Shown here: positions 1-12,494 of the stretch, one piece after another
How positions within the stretch are numbered: position 1 is the first letter of the stretch
Layout of the letters: each line of letters begins with the position of its first letter
Origin: Bryopsis sp. KO-2023
Lineage: Eukaryota > Chlorophyta > Ulvophyceae > Bryopsidales > Bryopsidaceae
NCBI GenBank assembly: GCA_030272585.1
Contig: BSYQ01000001.1
Span: 5,642,001 to 5,706,000 of the forward strand
DNA length: 64,000 bases
Direction of reading: 5' to 3'
Made by a program: the position numbers and the translations under genes
Notes under the pieces: model-generated
Seen by the model: the letters and a program-made list of their open reading frames with translations, nothing else
The model's database searches: none
Told to the model about the DNA's origin: nothing

Positions 1-1641
1 CTTTATCAGCCGACTTTCCAACCCCACCCATTGCTTGGGGAGCCGATATCCACATTGCGGTCTTTTCATTTTCGAAAACCTCTCGATGTTTTTCCCATCG
101 CATAGCACACTCCAATATTTGATCCTCTGATAGCAACAAGTTGGACAATTTTTCCTTGTTTAAATCGCTCTGAAAACCAAGCACAGACACAAACCATCAT
201 CTTTTCAATACCACAATTATAGACACTCTCACTACAGTCAAATTATTTCACTCACATCGAGTGAACAGGCTCTCTTAAAGCTTATCAATAAACATACATT
301 TATATACAAATAATTCTGTTTCATTTGCTGAAGAAGGTCTTTATTCATGGTTCCGTATTTTATTTTTTTTCACGATAGGAATTCTCAGCGACTTCGACAA
401 AACAAGAAAAAACCTCGTCCTTACCAATCCTAGTAAATTTGACACGGCTTGTATTCCACACCACCGAACCATCACATCCTGCAGAAAAATGCAATACATC
501 AACGCATCCATTGGAAACATGGCATCCAGAAAGAAAGCAAGTCTCTTGTTGGCAATCACATTTTTTTATTTTTTTTAAAAGACGTTTCAGATAGGCTCTG
601 CCTAACAGTTTCAGTAGAATCTGTATCATCTCATATCCCTTGAAAGATCAGGTACAATCTAACCATGATGTCGATTTTCGAGACTTTGCTTTTTCTCTGC
701 TGGTTTAGATTGCTGCACTCACCTCGTTTTTTAGTAATTTCAGCCAGGGATTGAAATTCCACACTTTGCACAGATCTGGCACAACATCTTGGGCTGCCAA
801 GCATGTCAATGCAACTTCCGACATGTCCCCTGGCTCCTGTACTATGTCTAGTGGGCATGGTTGAGACTGGAAGAACCTCAACACAACCCTGGGAAAAAGA
901 TATTGCAGAACTCAAGCGGTGCACATTTTTGGAGGTGCAATGTCGCGATGATGAATCCATCAATGGTGGAAATCCATTGGTTAAAGTGGGAAGCATTGGG
1001 TTTTTCAAATTTTGTTGTTGGGTGGGAAAACTTTTCACATTCTGGGTGGGGTCATTTCTATTTCATCTGCTTCATCTGTTTTTTCTTTCAACTTTCATGC
1101 ATGCATGGATTAATTCTCTTGGGGAGAGAATCGTTTCTGGCAGATTTGATCTTTAAAGATTTTTCTGTCCAGACAAATCCTTTCGTGACGGAGTGCGGGA
1201 CGTTACGCCGAAGTCGTCACCGTTACGCGTGACGAAAAACACCCACCTGTTCAAGTGAGGGGCGACGACAACGGCCTTGGCCAACGCCAAGCAACTGAGG
1301 ATGTCGACAGGATGTTGTTGGGCCTTGTCGGCATAAGAACTGGCCAAGTTCATCAACACGCGGCGGAAAGCGGTGCATACCGAAAGCGTCAGTTCCGGTC
1401 GGGCGAACAACTCTTGAAACAAGAGATTCACGCTTCGCCAATCAGGATTCTGTAGGAATTCACCAACTCTTCAGGACTTATGATCACGAAACTGCATAAA
1501 GCGGCGGCGAAAGTGTGAAAAAAGACCCCAGGACAAAACCTTATCAACGAGCAATGCCCGAAACTGCTGGCTATCGTGAAGCGCTGGGTGTCGCTGGCCT
1601 AGCAGCTCCAATGCAGATCTCAGGTCCAAATAGTCTGCCAT
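1..1641 (-). CDS. Partial multi-exon gene, helical-repeat-like protein
   Basis: The gene starts at an ATG at 1641 and runs off the left edge. Exons that keep frame: 1641-1540 (begins MADYLDLRSALELLG), 1449-1247 (ends ALAKAVVVAPHLN), 775-723 (SVEFQSLAEITKK), 478-425 (VRWCGIQAVSNLLGL) and 169 to beyond position 1 (SDLNKEKLSNLLLSED...). Each is bounded by pyrimidine-AG acceptors and GT donors. At least one exon between 723 and 478 is unresolved, because the phase changes from 1 to 0 there. The peptides are leucine- and alanine-rich amphipathic helices, as in HEAT/ARM-type proteins; the leftmost exon also resembles a BACK-type helical segment (SEDQILECAMRWEKH). No catalytic motif is visible and the protein is not identified. 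The start lies 387 bp from the divergent channel gene. Confidence 0.6.
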
Positions 1642-2028
1642 ATTGCGTGTATCTGCGTTAACAAGCCTCGTTCTCTCTTGCTCGGCGGAGACCGGCGCAA
1701 AGCACAGTTGCCGATCGGCGGCGATAGGTGGAAAATTCTAAACTGGGTTACATGATAAACACGTCCATGTCAGACGCTGGATATATATTACGTGATGTAT
1801 GCGCTGGCGGCACTCTGATAACTCTTTTTCTGTTTCGAGCAAGATACAAGGCATCTTCACGGGTGGGAGTGTTGGGGTCATATCGCACAATTCCCCCCCG
1901 CTGTCTTCACTGGGCGACCACCGTAAGAGATCATCGCGAGGAATCGCGGGCTTAAAATGGAGCTCTGAAACAGTCATGCGTATGAGTAAAGATAAATTCT
2001 GTTTTGTCGCTCCAGACCGACAGTAGCC
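1642..2028. other. Intergenic gap between divergent starts
   Basis: This 387-bp stretch lies between the minus-strand start at 1641 and the plus-strand start at 2029. It holds only weak overlapping ORFs and presumably carries both promoters. No clear TATA box or other site was recognised. Confidence 0.4.
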
Positions 2029-5000
2029 ATGCGAAAAACTTCAGAGGATGGAGAGCAGTTCAAAGCGAACGTAAGCTCGGAGTTCAGTAGCGGCGAATAT
2101 GACGGGGTAGAGACGACAGATGTAGGCAAACGGAGGTAGGAGGGGAAAAAAAACGCTTTTGGATAATGATGATATTGCCGAGCGAATCTAAATGAGCTTG
2201 ACTAATCTCGACCACTTGCACCTTTCTGAAGAAAAATCTTTCCCTGTTGGAGTTGATGGTATGCTGGGAATCTTTCACATGCTGTTCATCACTCAATATA
2301 GAATGTGGGGTTTGGTAAAAAAAAAGTGTGTGTAACTTCCGACCGGTAAAAAAAGTGTGTTTGTAACTTCAGACGGAACTCGGGGCAGGGATTGCATAAG
2401 TTGACCAGGAGCATCGATGAGGGACTCAGCAAGGTCACGGGGACATTGGCAAGTGCTCTTCCGACACAAATGGTGAAAGGCATTTTCAAGGGGGTGTCTG
2501 AGGGTCTGTCGGGAGTGAAGGACAGCGGAGGCCCCACCATGCTGGGGAAGAGTCTGGCGGAACTCTTGGAGAGCGATCCCAGCCAGCTGTTGCATGTGAT
2601 CAGCAAGCACGGAGTCAAGAAACTGGGGGAATTCAAAATCAAGGTGTGGACGAAATTTTGACCTTCGATCCCTCTGTGAGTCGAAGGATCCAACTTGAAC
2701 TGAAAAGGTTGAACTGAAAAACTCGCCAATCGTTTGGCGAAGAGTTGGTTCCAGCTGCTTTCCTGAATGCTGTGACTGTGGAATTTCAGGAAGATGTCAT
2801 GAAAAACTTTTTCAAGTCGAAAAAAGTGGTGACGCTTCGTTCCAATTACATGGACGATATTGATTGGAAATCAATGTGGAACCAGGAGCTGAACAAAACA
2901 AGATGCGAAACTGGGAAAGGTACACAAATCCATCCGGCGAAGAATCACCAGTCACAATATAAAAAGCATGCCCCAGAATCATAAACCCACCCTGCTATTT
3001 TTGCCAGGGGCTACTGTCTATAGAGAAGTGGAAGCCTACGTTGTGACCATTCGGGATGCCGCTGGCTGGGGTAGGCGAGGAATTCTCAGACCGATCACTC
3101 TGAAATGGGAGTCGGGGGGATGTCCTCAAAACATATTTTCGGCCCCAGCTCTCCAAGCTGTTGTGAGCTACAAATGGCATCAATGGGCCAAGAAAGTTCT
3201 TTGGCTGGAGCTGCTCCTGTTCATCGGCTGGCTGTTTTCTTTCCTTGCATTTGGCAGGCTATACTCAGTGAGTATCTCTTGAGAACAGTGTCTTTTCTGC
3301 AGATGAGAGGTGCCATAATCTATGTGGATCACTGTGGGGAGGTCTAAATGTGCAATTAATATGTGATTAATTTTAGACGATTGACTAGATTAATTTCTAC
3401 ACTAGATTTCTGTTTTCTGTCGCCTGTGCGATTATACATAATTTTTTGCCCCAGCACAAGTGATTTTGAAGACCCAGGAGCATAGCTTGGATTCCTGATT
3501 TTTGTGTCTCTATGTCAGCCCGACGACCTGTCCGAATGGTGGTGGGAAACCGTGAAAACTGGAGATCGAGGAAGATTGTCGGTGATCACTTGCACATCGT
3601 CCATGATCTTCATGTTGCCTTTCGCATACATCAGCATCTGCGAGATCTTGATGACCGGGTTGGGCCGGTGGTTTGGTTTCTGGAACATCACTGATGCTGC
3701 TGCGGAGGTCATGCAAGTCATATGCTTCATTTTACACATGTCAAACTCCGACGTTGGTGCAAGAGCATTCGACATCATCTTGGCCACCCAGACAGTGTTG
3801 CTCGTGACCAAAATCCAATATTTCTGCAGGTGCTTTCTGTGCTTTCGTTCAAAGGAAATTCTTTTCCAGATTGGATTCCACTTCTCTTCTCTGTTTTTTT
3901 GTTCTCTCTGTTTTTTACCTTTCTTGGGGTAACCTCTGTTGTTTTTGTTTCAGGGCCTTTACCCAGGTCAAGACGGCTTTCATCGATGCCCTGATTGATA
4001 TCACGAAAGACATCGTCTGGTTCCTGGTGTTTGTGTTTCTCAACATGTTTTCTTTCGCATTGGCACTGTACATCCTCTTCCGGAAAAACAGATATGACTT
4101 TGTGGTGAGCCATTGATATTTTGGTCTTATTCTGTTCGGAGAAAAAGGGTAGTGATTAGTTTGCCAACATCTGATATCCATCTTGCTTTTCAGTGCAGCA
4201 ACTCTTCATTGAAAGAAGAAATACCCACTGTTGAATGTATCGTTTGCAAGCTGCTGGTTGGACAGTCTGTGGGTAATGCTCTTCTGAGAACTGTGTGGTT
4301 TTGTTCTCTTCCAGGAATACAGCAGCATCTGGCACAGTTTCATCACTCTGTACAGCAGCATGTTCAAGCGATTCAGTTTCGATCCCTACTTGAAGGCGGA
4401 TAACATGGAGATAGTCGTTCCTGTGTTTTCTTTCTTCCTTTTTCTCAACACCATTACACTGTTCAATCTACTGATATCCATCCTGATATCCACACACAAA
4501 AAGGTAACCCACACAAGAGCTCCATTGTTTGTGCTCCGACCGCACGTGCCCTGTTTGCCTCGAGTTGGGCCAATATCTTCTGTGAAATCGCGTTCAATTG
4601 ACGTGCAATCATGGCTTCCAGGTTGCGAATGATCCGAAGAGTCTGGTGGTCAGCAGCCGAGCCCAGATGATCACTGAGCTGGAGTCAGGGGTGCCACATT
4701 TTTTGGTTAAGCGTTTTGATGCCCCATATGTTCACTTTCTGCGTGTCCTTCCACCAAGTGACATCAAGACGGTGTGGCAAGAGATTGGCCATGCAGAAAA
4801 CGCAGCGGAAAACCAAAAGCTTACGATTTCTAATGCGATGGATGAAGCAGAGAAGACAATCATGGAGCACATCGAGGTAGGCAGCACTGATCAGCACTGC
4901 TCTGGGATGCATGTTATGTGAGTATTTGAGAAACTGGTGGTGGTCAGGGTTGTTCTCTTATAAAATATCTGTGTTTTTTGGTGGATAGGTGTTGTCGCAG

Positions 5001-5030
5001 GAGATCGAGATGATCAAATCCAAGTACTGA
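2029..5030 (+). CDS. TRP-like cation channel, multi-exon
   Basis: Probable TRP-family or related six-helix cation channel of a cell membrane. Suggested exons: 2029-2106 (MRKTSEDGEQ..., start least certain), 2389-2643, about 2750-2920, about 3010-3268, about 3520-3830, about 3953-4104, about 4315-4503, about 4622-4875 and 4991-5030 (ends EIEMIKSKY). The sequence YKWHQWAKKVLWLELLLFIG matches the pre-S1/S1 region of TRP channels, where a SYKW-type motif precedes S1. Four further hydrophobic segments follow. The exon near 4315-4503 has a pore-like part (WHSFITLYSSMFKRFSF) and an S6-like helix (TITLFNLLISILIS), as in TRP and polycystin channels. No ankyrin repeats were seen. The ion and gating stimulus cannot be read from the sequence. 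Identification rests on motif order rather than an alignment. Confidence 0.68.
2306..2376. repeat. Two-copy tandem repeat, A-rich/GTGTGT unit
   Basis: A unit of about 32 bp reading GGTAAAAAA...GTGTGT..TAACTTC is present twice in tandem. It sits in the first intron of the channel gene, just upstream of the acceptor at 2388. No function is evident. Confidence 0.6.
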
Positions 5031-5765
5031 AGAAGCCGGTTGTGCAAAAAGAATTCAAAACATGCATCAGAGTTGCTGTGCTAGGTGTCATGCAGAGGTT
5101 ATGCAGAGGTTTCCATTCGTCCCTTTTTTTGTTTTCTTCAACAAGGAATAAATGAGTAGTTTTTTCTTTTTCATGGACCCATCTGTTTTATCTTTCTCTA
5201 CTCGATCAAGCATCCAAGTGGGGTTCAGTTTTTTTTCTTCTTGTATCAGTTCTGGGGAATTCTGTGGGGCGGTGGTGGTCATTTTTTAGGGGGGGTTAAC
5301 ATGGGGAAGGACTATCTCATCAAGTTGTCTAGGACTTGTATGTATGATGTTTCGTTGCCAATCTTTTGTCAAAAAGGTTTTCAGAACATTTTCACCCAGG
5401 GAACAAACAGAGCCCAAACGCTTTAGGAAAAAGTAACCTGGACGACTGAATTGCTCTTTCCTTCCAGAAAATTTCTTTAAAAACCACAAGGCATCATCAA
5501 ACTTGACCCCCAACCGAAAAGATAGACCGAAAAGGAAGAACCCACCAACCCAATTCGTGTTCGTTCGCATTTCATGTGGAAGGAAAGCCTACCGGCTTCC
5601 TGGTCAGCCATGGAAACTCTGTGCATGAAACCAGCAGGTCAGTCATGGGGACTTTCTCTCGAAATGCCAGAAACCACTCACGCTCTATTGAGCAGGCAGC
5701 CCACTTGGTGCAGCGCAGGGTCGAGGTGGGCCTGGGGCATCCTTCGCACAAACGCTCCCCGCAGG
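5031..5765. other. Intergenic region
   Basis: These 735 bp lie between the channel stop and the MRNIP-like start. The frame of the next gene is open upstream from 5574, so its start could be earlier, but the conserved zinc-ribbon sequence begins at the ATG at 5766. No other feature was recognised. Confidence 0.4.
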
Positions 5766-6828
5766 ATGCCGGAGTATATGTGTGTTCAGTGCTTCTCTTG
5801 TGAAACCTATCAAGTGCAGCAGGTAAAGAAAGCGAACAAATTCCAATGCAAGATGTGCGGAGAGAAGCAGTCCGTGCAGAAGATCTTTGCAGTGAGCGAT
5901 AAGGCGAAAGATGTGAGGCTCGTCGTTCAAGAGAGGAACATGAAGCGATCTGAAGAGGGACAGTCAGTCCAGGAGAACGGGAATGTCGACAACTCCGCCT
6001 GTGACGACTTTCGTTCAGAGACAGTACGACGAGAAGTGAACTGGGACGAGTTTACCACCCAGGTGGAAGATTGCGCTGTTGAAAAAGAGGATGGTGTGGG
6101 AGACGATCAGGAAAAATACGTCACAAGTGTGCCAGAGAGAAAGCGTAAAGCGACAAGAGAAAACAACTCTCCTTCTTCTCGGTCGAAGAAGAACAAAACG
6201 GCGGCAAGAACTCTTGTTTCAGCGCGTACGCCCCCCTTGTGCAGAAACGAAGCTGGGGAGCGTGATGGTTCAGGATCTATTCCCAATGTGTCCCCTGCTG
6301 CGAGAAGGTATAACTCCCGCGACGTCTCAAGTTTAGTGGGTTCAGTCCGCCTTCATCTTTTTTTGGACCGCACTATTTCTTGTGGTGAATAGCTCACAGC
6401 TCTGACCATCCCGCAGGGAAGCCGGCGGCGTGAAAGTCCTTTCGGAGCGCTGCGGAGTTGAGGGTTCTCCCTCTCAACGACTGGCGAGGTTGGAAGACAC
6501 CCCGACAGAACCACATGTGATCGATGCCAAGAGCAAGCATGACATCGCTGTGAACGAGTCCGCGGACGCGGACAGTGGGTCGAAGTGGGCGTCATTTTTG
6601 GAGGGTGGACAAGATGCAGCAGGCGAGGCTGGGTGTGGAACGAAATGGGGGGCATTCGTTGAGGAGGGTGAACAAGATGCAGCAGACGAGGCAGGGTGTG
6701 GAACGAAATGGGGGGCATTCGTTGAGGATGATGGGGTTGAGACTGGGCTGAGTGGAGGGAAGTGGGGGGGGCATGATGATGTTGAAAACAGAGAAGATTC
6801 ATCTGTGTTTGTGACCACATTAGACTGA
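5766..6828 (+). CDS. MRNIP: MRNIP-like protein (MRN complex-interacting)
   Basis: Two exons, 5766-6307 and 6417-6828, join in phase to give 317 residues. The N-terminus is a four-cysteine zinc ribbon: CVQCFSC at residues 6-12, then QVQQVKKANKFQCKMCGEKQ. It closely follows the MRNIP N-terminal pattern (CC-SC, QVKK, W-CK-CGEKQ). In animals MRNIP binds the MRE11-RAD50-NBS1 complex and aids the DNA double-strand break response. The middle is charged and basic (ERKRKA, RSKKNK), suggesting nuclear location. The C-terminus carries three related motifs, SKWASFLE, TKWGAFVE and TKWGAFVE, like the SKW-(S/A)-(K/F)-(Y/F)L boxes of MRNIP; two lie in a tandem duplication. The intron removes the in-frame stop at 6390. 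Role here is inferred by homology. Confidence 0.85.
6605..6733 (+). repeat. 63-bp in-frame tandem duplication in MRNIP-like gene
   Basis: Two nearly identical 63-bp units (21 codons each) encode QDAA(G/D)EAGCGTKWGAFVE. The near identity at DNA level indicates a recent duplication of the tryptophan box. Confidence 0.8.
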
Positions 6829-8293
6829 CATGGACTAGAACATGAAGCTGTGCAGGGGAGATATCCCCCCCTGCTTTCTTCAAGGAGGGATCAAGGCAAG
6901 GGTGGAATGTTCTGGCCGCCTTAGTGTTACATAGATCAATATCTGCTTTTACATGTTGAATGCAATCCAGTTTGTTCAAGAAGCTCACTTTTCTGCAAGT
7001 CTGATGCAAACAGATGCTCTCTCTCTCTCCAGAAATTCAAATTTACTTTGAACTACACTATACATTCCAGATATCATCAATAAAATATAATGCACGCATA
7101 CATCAAATGCTGTGTATTTCGATTTGAAATTCACTGTTGCTCCTTCCTCCCTACTCAATTCGGAAAGCAAGTTCTGCCCTGCAACCCCACCATGACGACA
7201 AAACCAGAGATGGAAATGCAATCAAGCACATTCGTTAAGGTTCAAGCTGGGATACAAATAATGAGCACGATCAACCCAGAAAAAAAAAAAAAAAGAACAA
7301 GAAAAAAAACAAGAAAAATGGTAAGAAAAAAAGAAAGCAAACCATTGTCCTACTCATTCAAGTACACAGCTAGCCCCCCAATTCAATCGCTACACTAAGA
7401 GGTCACCATTGGCACAATTGCTTAGCCGAAATGGGGATTGCTACACTCCATCCTCTCTCTTTTTCATTTGAAAAAAAAAAAAATCCTTATTATTTCACAA
7501 TAATATGACCCTACCAAGTAAATACCCTAGCAACGAAACGCAAAAGTACCTTGCTTTTAAAGTAAAATATCCTTTTCTTATATATATGTATATTTTTTTC
7601 TTTTCTTTTTTCCAACGATATCAAGACATTTCACTGGACGCAGGGAAATTATAGGGGTGATCAGCGACTCAATGGTTCCCCCCCCCATCTTCCCTTTTCC
7701 CCCTTCCTCAAAATGTAAACTGATTCCAATAGATCAAGCCCCCTCCCCCCCAAAATTAAAAAAAATAATAATATATTTTAGATGAGCCTCAAAGAGCATG
7801 TGCACCTGTCTCCACCACATATCACCATTGATCGGTTTCCAAAACACGCGTACATGATTGCCCTATTCGTACGCTGACAAGCTCTTTTGTATACCTAACG
7901 TCCATTCTCCTCCGAACCCATGCTGCAGATGACAATGACGATCCAGATTGGCTCACCAATCATAACAAGGCAGGGCTCCTCAAAATCCCTCGCTACTCGA
8001 CAAACTTTTTTCTTTTTTCCATAACGGTTGCTACACATATACCTACACCAATAAGTAACGGATTGTATACAGTGAGTCTGCACCGTCGATGGACGGCACG
8101 TTCACACGATTTAATATCCTTTTTTCCTCTCCAAAACTGCTGCGTTTTGTGGTGGGGAGGCCCCCTTTGCACCTCATTTTAGTGGTTCAGAGTGGCCAGT
8201 ATCACCAGAATGGCCAGGGGCATTATGTTGCTTTTTTCCTTTTGTTTGCGAGGAGACTCCCCAGGCATCCTCTGGAATCCCATCCACGATTTA
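6829..8293. other. Intergenic, low complexity
   Basis: About 1.46 kb separates the converging 3' ends of the MRNIP-like gene (+) and the coiled-coil gene (-). It holds A-rich tracts (near 7279-7300 and 7470), a TATATA stretch near 7580 and C-runs near 7680 and 7745. No credible coding sequence or RNA gene was found. Confidence 0.5.
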
Positions 8294-11282
8294 TCACTTG
8301 GGCCCCTTCCCTCCAGAGCCCTTGCCGAATAGGGATGGCATTGGGAAACACGTATCACTGAGTGCTCTCCTTGCGCGTGATTGGTCCGTGGAGCTGCGCT
8401 TGCGACGGCTTTCCATGGATGGCATCCTTGCCCGTAGACCCCTTTCATCCACCTGGATTTCCCCAGCAGTGGATCCTCTTCGTGGAGCAAAAACTCCCCT
8501 GCTTGATCTGGTCGAGGAGGATCTTGGGTGCAGCAAAAACACGCAACAAGAAGTTAACCACAGCCTGTCAGTAGCATTGGACTTCCTCAGAAGACTCTGG
8601 AATGCGTTCATATATTGATTTTCACCTTGTGCTTCTCGACCCATTCTCCCGCATCGACCGGGAACTTGGTTGTGGAGTTTGCTTCGAGCTGGGCTGCGGT
8701 TCCAACTCTGTTGGTCTCATCCCTTGCAAGGAAATCTTTACACAACGTTCTTATCAGCGACCCCCACAGACAATCCTAATTCCATTCAGGGTTTGATTTC
8801 ACCGTCCAAATCGGGCTGTGCATGAATCAGAAACGACCTTCAAAATGTAGATTTTCAAGCTCCAACCATTCTTTCAGGTCAGACTCAGGTAGGAGGCAAT
8901 CCGGTCCTTGCTTTCACAAGCCGTTAAAAGTCGCCAGGACGGTTTCTATGTGCGACATGGGGAGGGTTGGTTTAGGGTTTAGGGTTGCGCGAGCGACCGG
9001 CGTAGGGCACATTCGTTGGACATTGGACCACGGTCCTTGGCGGCTTTTAACGAGATGTCTTGCTTTCTCACCTCCGAGGCATCACGTCTACCAAGATCCT
9101 CCATTTTGTTCACGTTCTCAACAGTGCTGTGTAGTCTGACATTTTCGGTAACCAAAGGGGACAATTCCTTGATGTTGGTCTCGAGACGCTCATTTTCTTT
9201 CTGCAGCCTTCGTGACATCTTGGCACGCTCATGCAGGAAGGCATTTCTTGCCTGAATTTGTCCCAACAAAAATGACTCTCTTCAACTCTTCCTCCAATAC
9301 ATTACAGAGGCTGAAAGCTGTTGTAGCCCGATTCACTATGCATATGAGTGATACGAACCCAGGATGTTTTTTTTGCTATGAAAACAACAGACCGACCTAA
9401 TCGCCACATTTTCCTCGATATTTAATCTGCACATTGTTTGATTGTTTGGGACATAGGGTTTGACTGACATGCCCCTACCTCAGTTTTTATCACCAGACAA
9501 GTAATCCACTTTTTTGGCATTTGGATAAATGTGCCGTGTTCTGCAAGAGACAGCCTACAAAACTACGTTGGATAAGGAAGGAGCTAAAGTGATTACCTCA
9601 ATCTGGGCACTCCAGCGCGTTTCTCGTTCAAGGGCATTATTTTCATTGACGAGGTCTTCCATCCTGAGCCACCACAAGAACACCGATGTTGAGATAAGAA
9701 TGGGGGAATTGAAGGGCAGACAAGAGACCTTAACGGGAAACTGCTGGAAATTAAAACTTGCGCACACGGTATTCGACTTGGCATGCTGCCAATGTCACAA
9801 CAGTCAGACAACCACACGACACCAAGCAGCAACCCAATACATTTGATCAGTTTCTATTTCTCAAGGAGGTCCAGACGAATGAGATCCGTACGTCTCGACA
9901 AGTTTCTTGAGTCTTGCATTTTCTTGGCGGGCACGATCCCTCCGAGCCACAATTTCTTGCAGTTCAGCATTTTCACGATTCAATTTCTCGACTGCCTCCG
10001 CCTCTTTCTTGAGATCCTGATTCTTTTTTACAACAGCTGGCATTTGGTTCACGAGCGTCCTAAGGCCCATGTTTTTGGATTCCAACGCACAAATTTCATT
10101 AACCTGCCCACACAGCAAGCAACACAAGAATTGAACACCATCTCGACGTTTGAGCATCCATAAAGCATTTTGGAAAATCGTTTCTTCAAGGGAAAAGGAT
10201 AATTGCAATTCCTTGATCGGCAAATTTTTCAACACTCCATGAAAACTCACTGTCGGATGAGTCAATCGTTCTTGGCAGGGTGCCACCCCAACCAATCAAC
10301 TCACTCATTCACTCACTTTTTCAAGGGTGGCCTTCAATCTCTTGATTTCAGCATCTTTCACAGCAATCAACTCTTGCATTTCTTTGAATTTCACACTTCC
10401 ATTTGGAACTTCTCTCACAGCACTGTCCCTACGTGCTGCGCTCGATTCGGCTGCAACAGGAGCTGCTCCACCAGCAGCCATACTGGTGGTCGCTCCCTTC
10501 GACCCAATCCCTCTACTCGAAGTCGATCGAGAAACCCTGGCACCCCCCAAAGAATCCATCATACCCTGCATGGATACATTTCCTTCCTGTGCTTTCCGTA
10601 TGGTGGCTTTCAGTCTTAGAGAGGAGCTCTCTGAGCTTGAGGTTTGTCTGGCTGAGTCATTGTCACCCCTTGATCCTGGCCTGGATTCTACACCCCCACC
10701 CCCCTCCCCACCCCGGACCCCATGTGCCCGATCCCTGTCACCCCTGATCTTCTCATTCCCTTTCAGGTTCCACGAGCTTTCCACCATGGACTCGAACCTC
10801 CCCACTGTAAAGTCATCACTCTTGCTTCTAGTTTTTTTTGCCCTGGGCTCTACTTCACTTGAAGTGCTTCCAGTCGTCTGTAGCAACCTCTGTCCTTTGC
10901 TTTGACTTCTTGAGGTGCTCCCCCCACGAATCCTATAGTGCAACCGTTCTATTCTGGACTCGCAGTTCGCCAGACTCCTGTCCAGGGATTCCAGTCCATC
11001 CCCGATATTGGGAGATGTCTCGCGCGCGACGACGCCCGAGGTACGTTTGGGAGCTTTCAGAGTCGACTCGGGGCTCTGCGCACCATCGAACGAGAAAGAA
11101 TCCGGCCCAGCGTCGCAAGAGGTTTGCCTGGGGCGACACCCGATTTCTAGCTCCCTTATCTCTTCGGAGAGTCGCTTGAGTCGTTTTTCTCTGTCGGTTA
11201 ACGCTTTGTCATAAAAGAAAGTGCGCTCCAACTTTTTTTCCTCGTGCTGCTGCGTCGTCGACGGCAACTTTCGCCGTAACAT
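8294..11282 (-). CDS. Coiled-coil protein, multi-exon
   Basis: Starts at the ATG at 11282 (MLRRKLPSTTQQHEEKK). Exons in consistent phase: 11282-10317, 10103-9892, 9663-9597, 9251-9072, then probable serine-rich exons near 8730-8633 and 8535-8294 (ends LFGKGSGGKGPK). The first exon encodes a charged N-terminus (RTFFYDKALTDREKRLKRL), a long Ser/Arg/Gly-rich disordered stretch, and then a helix (KEMQELIAVKDAEIKRLKA). The next three exons are heptad-like coiled coil (NRENAELQEIV, ENNALERETRW, RRLQKENERLETNIKEL). The tail is Ser/Arg-rich. It may be a structural, cytoskeletal or centrosomal protein, but no family was recognised. The exon between 9072 and about 8730 is uncertain, and the intron there contains a telomere-like repeat fragment. 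Confidence 0.68.
8961..9006. repeat. Telomere-like repeat fragment in intron
   Basis: The stretch contains GGGTTGG, then TTTAGGGTTTAGGGTT, then GCGCGAGCGACCGGCG. In reverse complement the same order (CGCCGGTCGC, CCCTAAA units, ACCAACCC) occurs at 14882-14926 inside the fold-back element. It therefore looks like a remnant of the same repeat family, lying in an intron of the coiled-coil gene. Confidence 0.7.
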
Positions 11283-11447
11283 CCGTCCGCAATGACTGGC
11301 AAACAAGCATGAGGTGAGATTGCGAGCAGCGAAGAAGCGTCTAGCATGGGATGCAGCAAAAACGCAGTCCAAAGAAAAACAAAGCGAAAGAAGCGCGCGA
11401 GCGCGCTCAATGCATTGAGCTTTGACAGCCAGCTGAATCACGCTTCT

Positions 11448-12106
11448 TCAGCCACCGCCCATTTCCAAACAAACGTATTGTTGCTTCTTTTTGACCGATG
11501 GAGGCATGACGTACGTTATGTCGCAAGGGATGGCGCAGGTGGCAGCACGATTTTTGTTTACCGTCAACTTGCCGGGCCCAGCTGCGGCCTCGCTTTGGCG
11601 GACCGATGTGGTGACATCCGCAACTTTTTCCCAATTTTGGGGTGGACACCTCGCGGAACGGGATGATTCCTTCTTTCTCGTGCGGACAACTTCGGGTTTG
11701 GGCATCCTGAATCGCGCCGTCGGTGGCATGAGTAACGAGGTATGTTGGGTTGCGTGAGGTGATGAGACATTGGGTTGAAGAACGAGGGGCTGAAGCGAAA
11801 AGGACTCGGAGAAGTGAGACTGCAGACGTACCAGGAACCTTGATGGCTGCACCCTCGAGCCAGATCATCAGCCGCAGGATTGATTGCTGATTCGGCGACG
11901 GAGGGTTCCTTTCCCCATGACAATTCTTTCCCAAGGGCTCTGGTTTCTTTTCGGTTTTCCCTTTTTTTTTAGGAAGATGTTTTACGATGGCCTCTTTTCA
12001 CCAGAATTTAATTCATTTTCTTTTACACAGAGGGTTCCATCAGGCAAATTGGCTTTAGTCTCAGGGGCTTCTTCTTGTGTGATCATGATTTGCTTTGAAG
12101 GGAGCT
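11448..12106 (-). CDS. Possible small minus-strand gene, unidentified
   Basis: Three minus-strand peptides look coding. MITQEEAPETKANLPDGTL starts near 12090. LSWGKEPSVAESAINPAADD lies near 11925-11860. The third, containing RFRMPKPEVVRTRKKESS and ending CDITYVMPPSVKKKQ...LEMGGG, stops at 11448. They could be exons of one hydrophilic, basic protein, but phases were not all reconciled. An overlapping plus-strand ORF at 11512-11757 is also open, so strand is uncertain. No family was recognised. Confidence 0.35.
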
Positions 12107-12494
12107 CTTTGTTTGTCTGCTTGCAGTTATTGATTGAAAAGAAAAACAGTGTAATGTTGTGTTGCACTTGAAAAACCAACATGAGAGGAGGTTCTCAAGA
12201 AGGGGTTGCTTTTCAGATTGATCGGACAGCATCTTTGCATGAAATTGTTGTTTATAGAGATCAATTCTTATCCAAAAGTGTGGAGAAAGGCAGGCGTTCA
12301 AATGTAACGATGAATGTCTCACACATTGCTTCCCTTACAATGATTTTTTTCCTCAAAAAATACTTCAACGTTCCATCAATCCTGAAATCTATATTCTATT
12401 ATACAAATTCGGTGTGTTTGCTTGCAAACTTTAAAGTTGCCTCAAAATTCGATTTGATCCAAAGACCCCTCGATTGAATGAAAAGGGGTGCACC

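Noticed and set aside
5574-5765. N-terminal extension of the MRNIP-like frame (64 codons upstream of 5766)
   Set aside because: The extension has several Met codons and no conservation, while the zinc ribbon begins immediately after the ATG at 5766, as in known MRNIP proteins.
11512-11757. Plus-strand open frame AQVAARFLFTVNLPGPAAAS
   Set aside because: Antisense to minus-strand peptides that connect better with neighbouring coding-like segments; no downstream exon on the plus strand could be joined.
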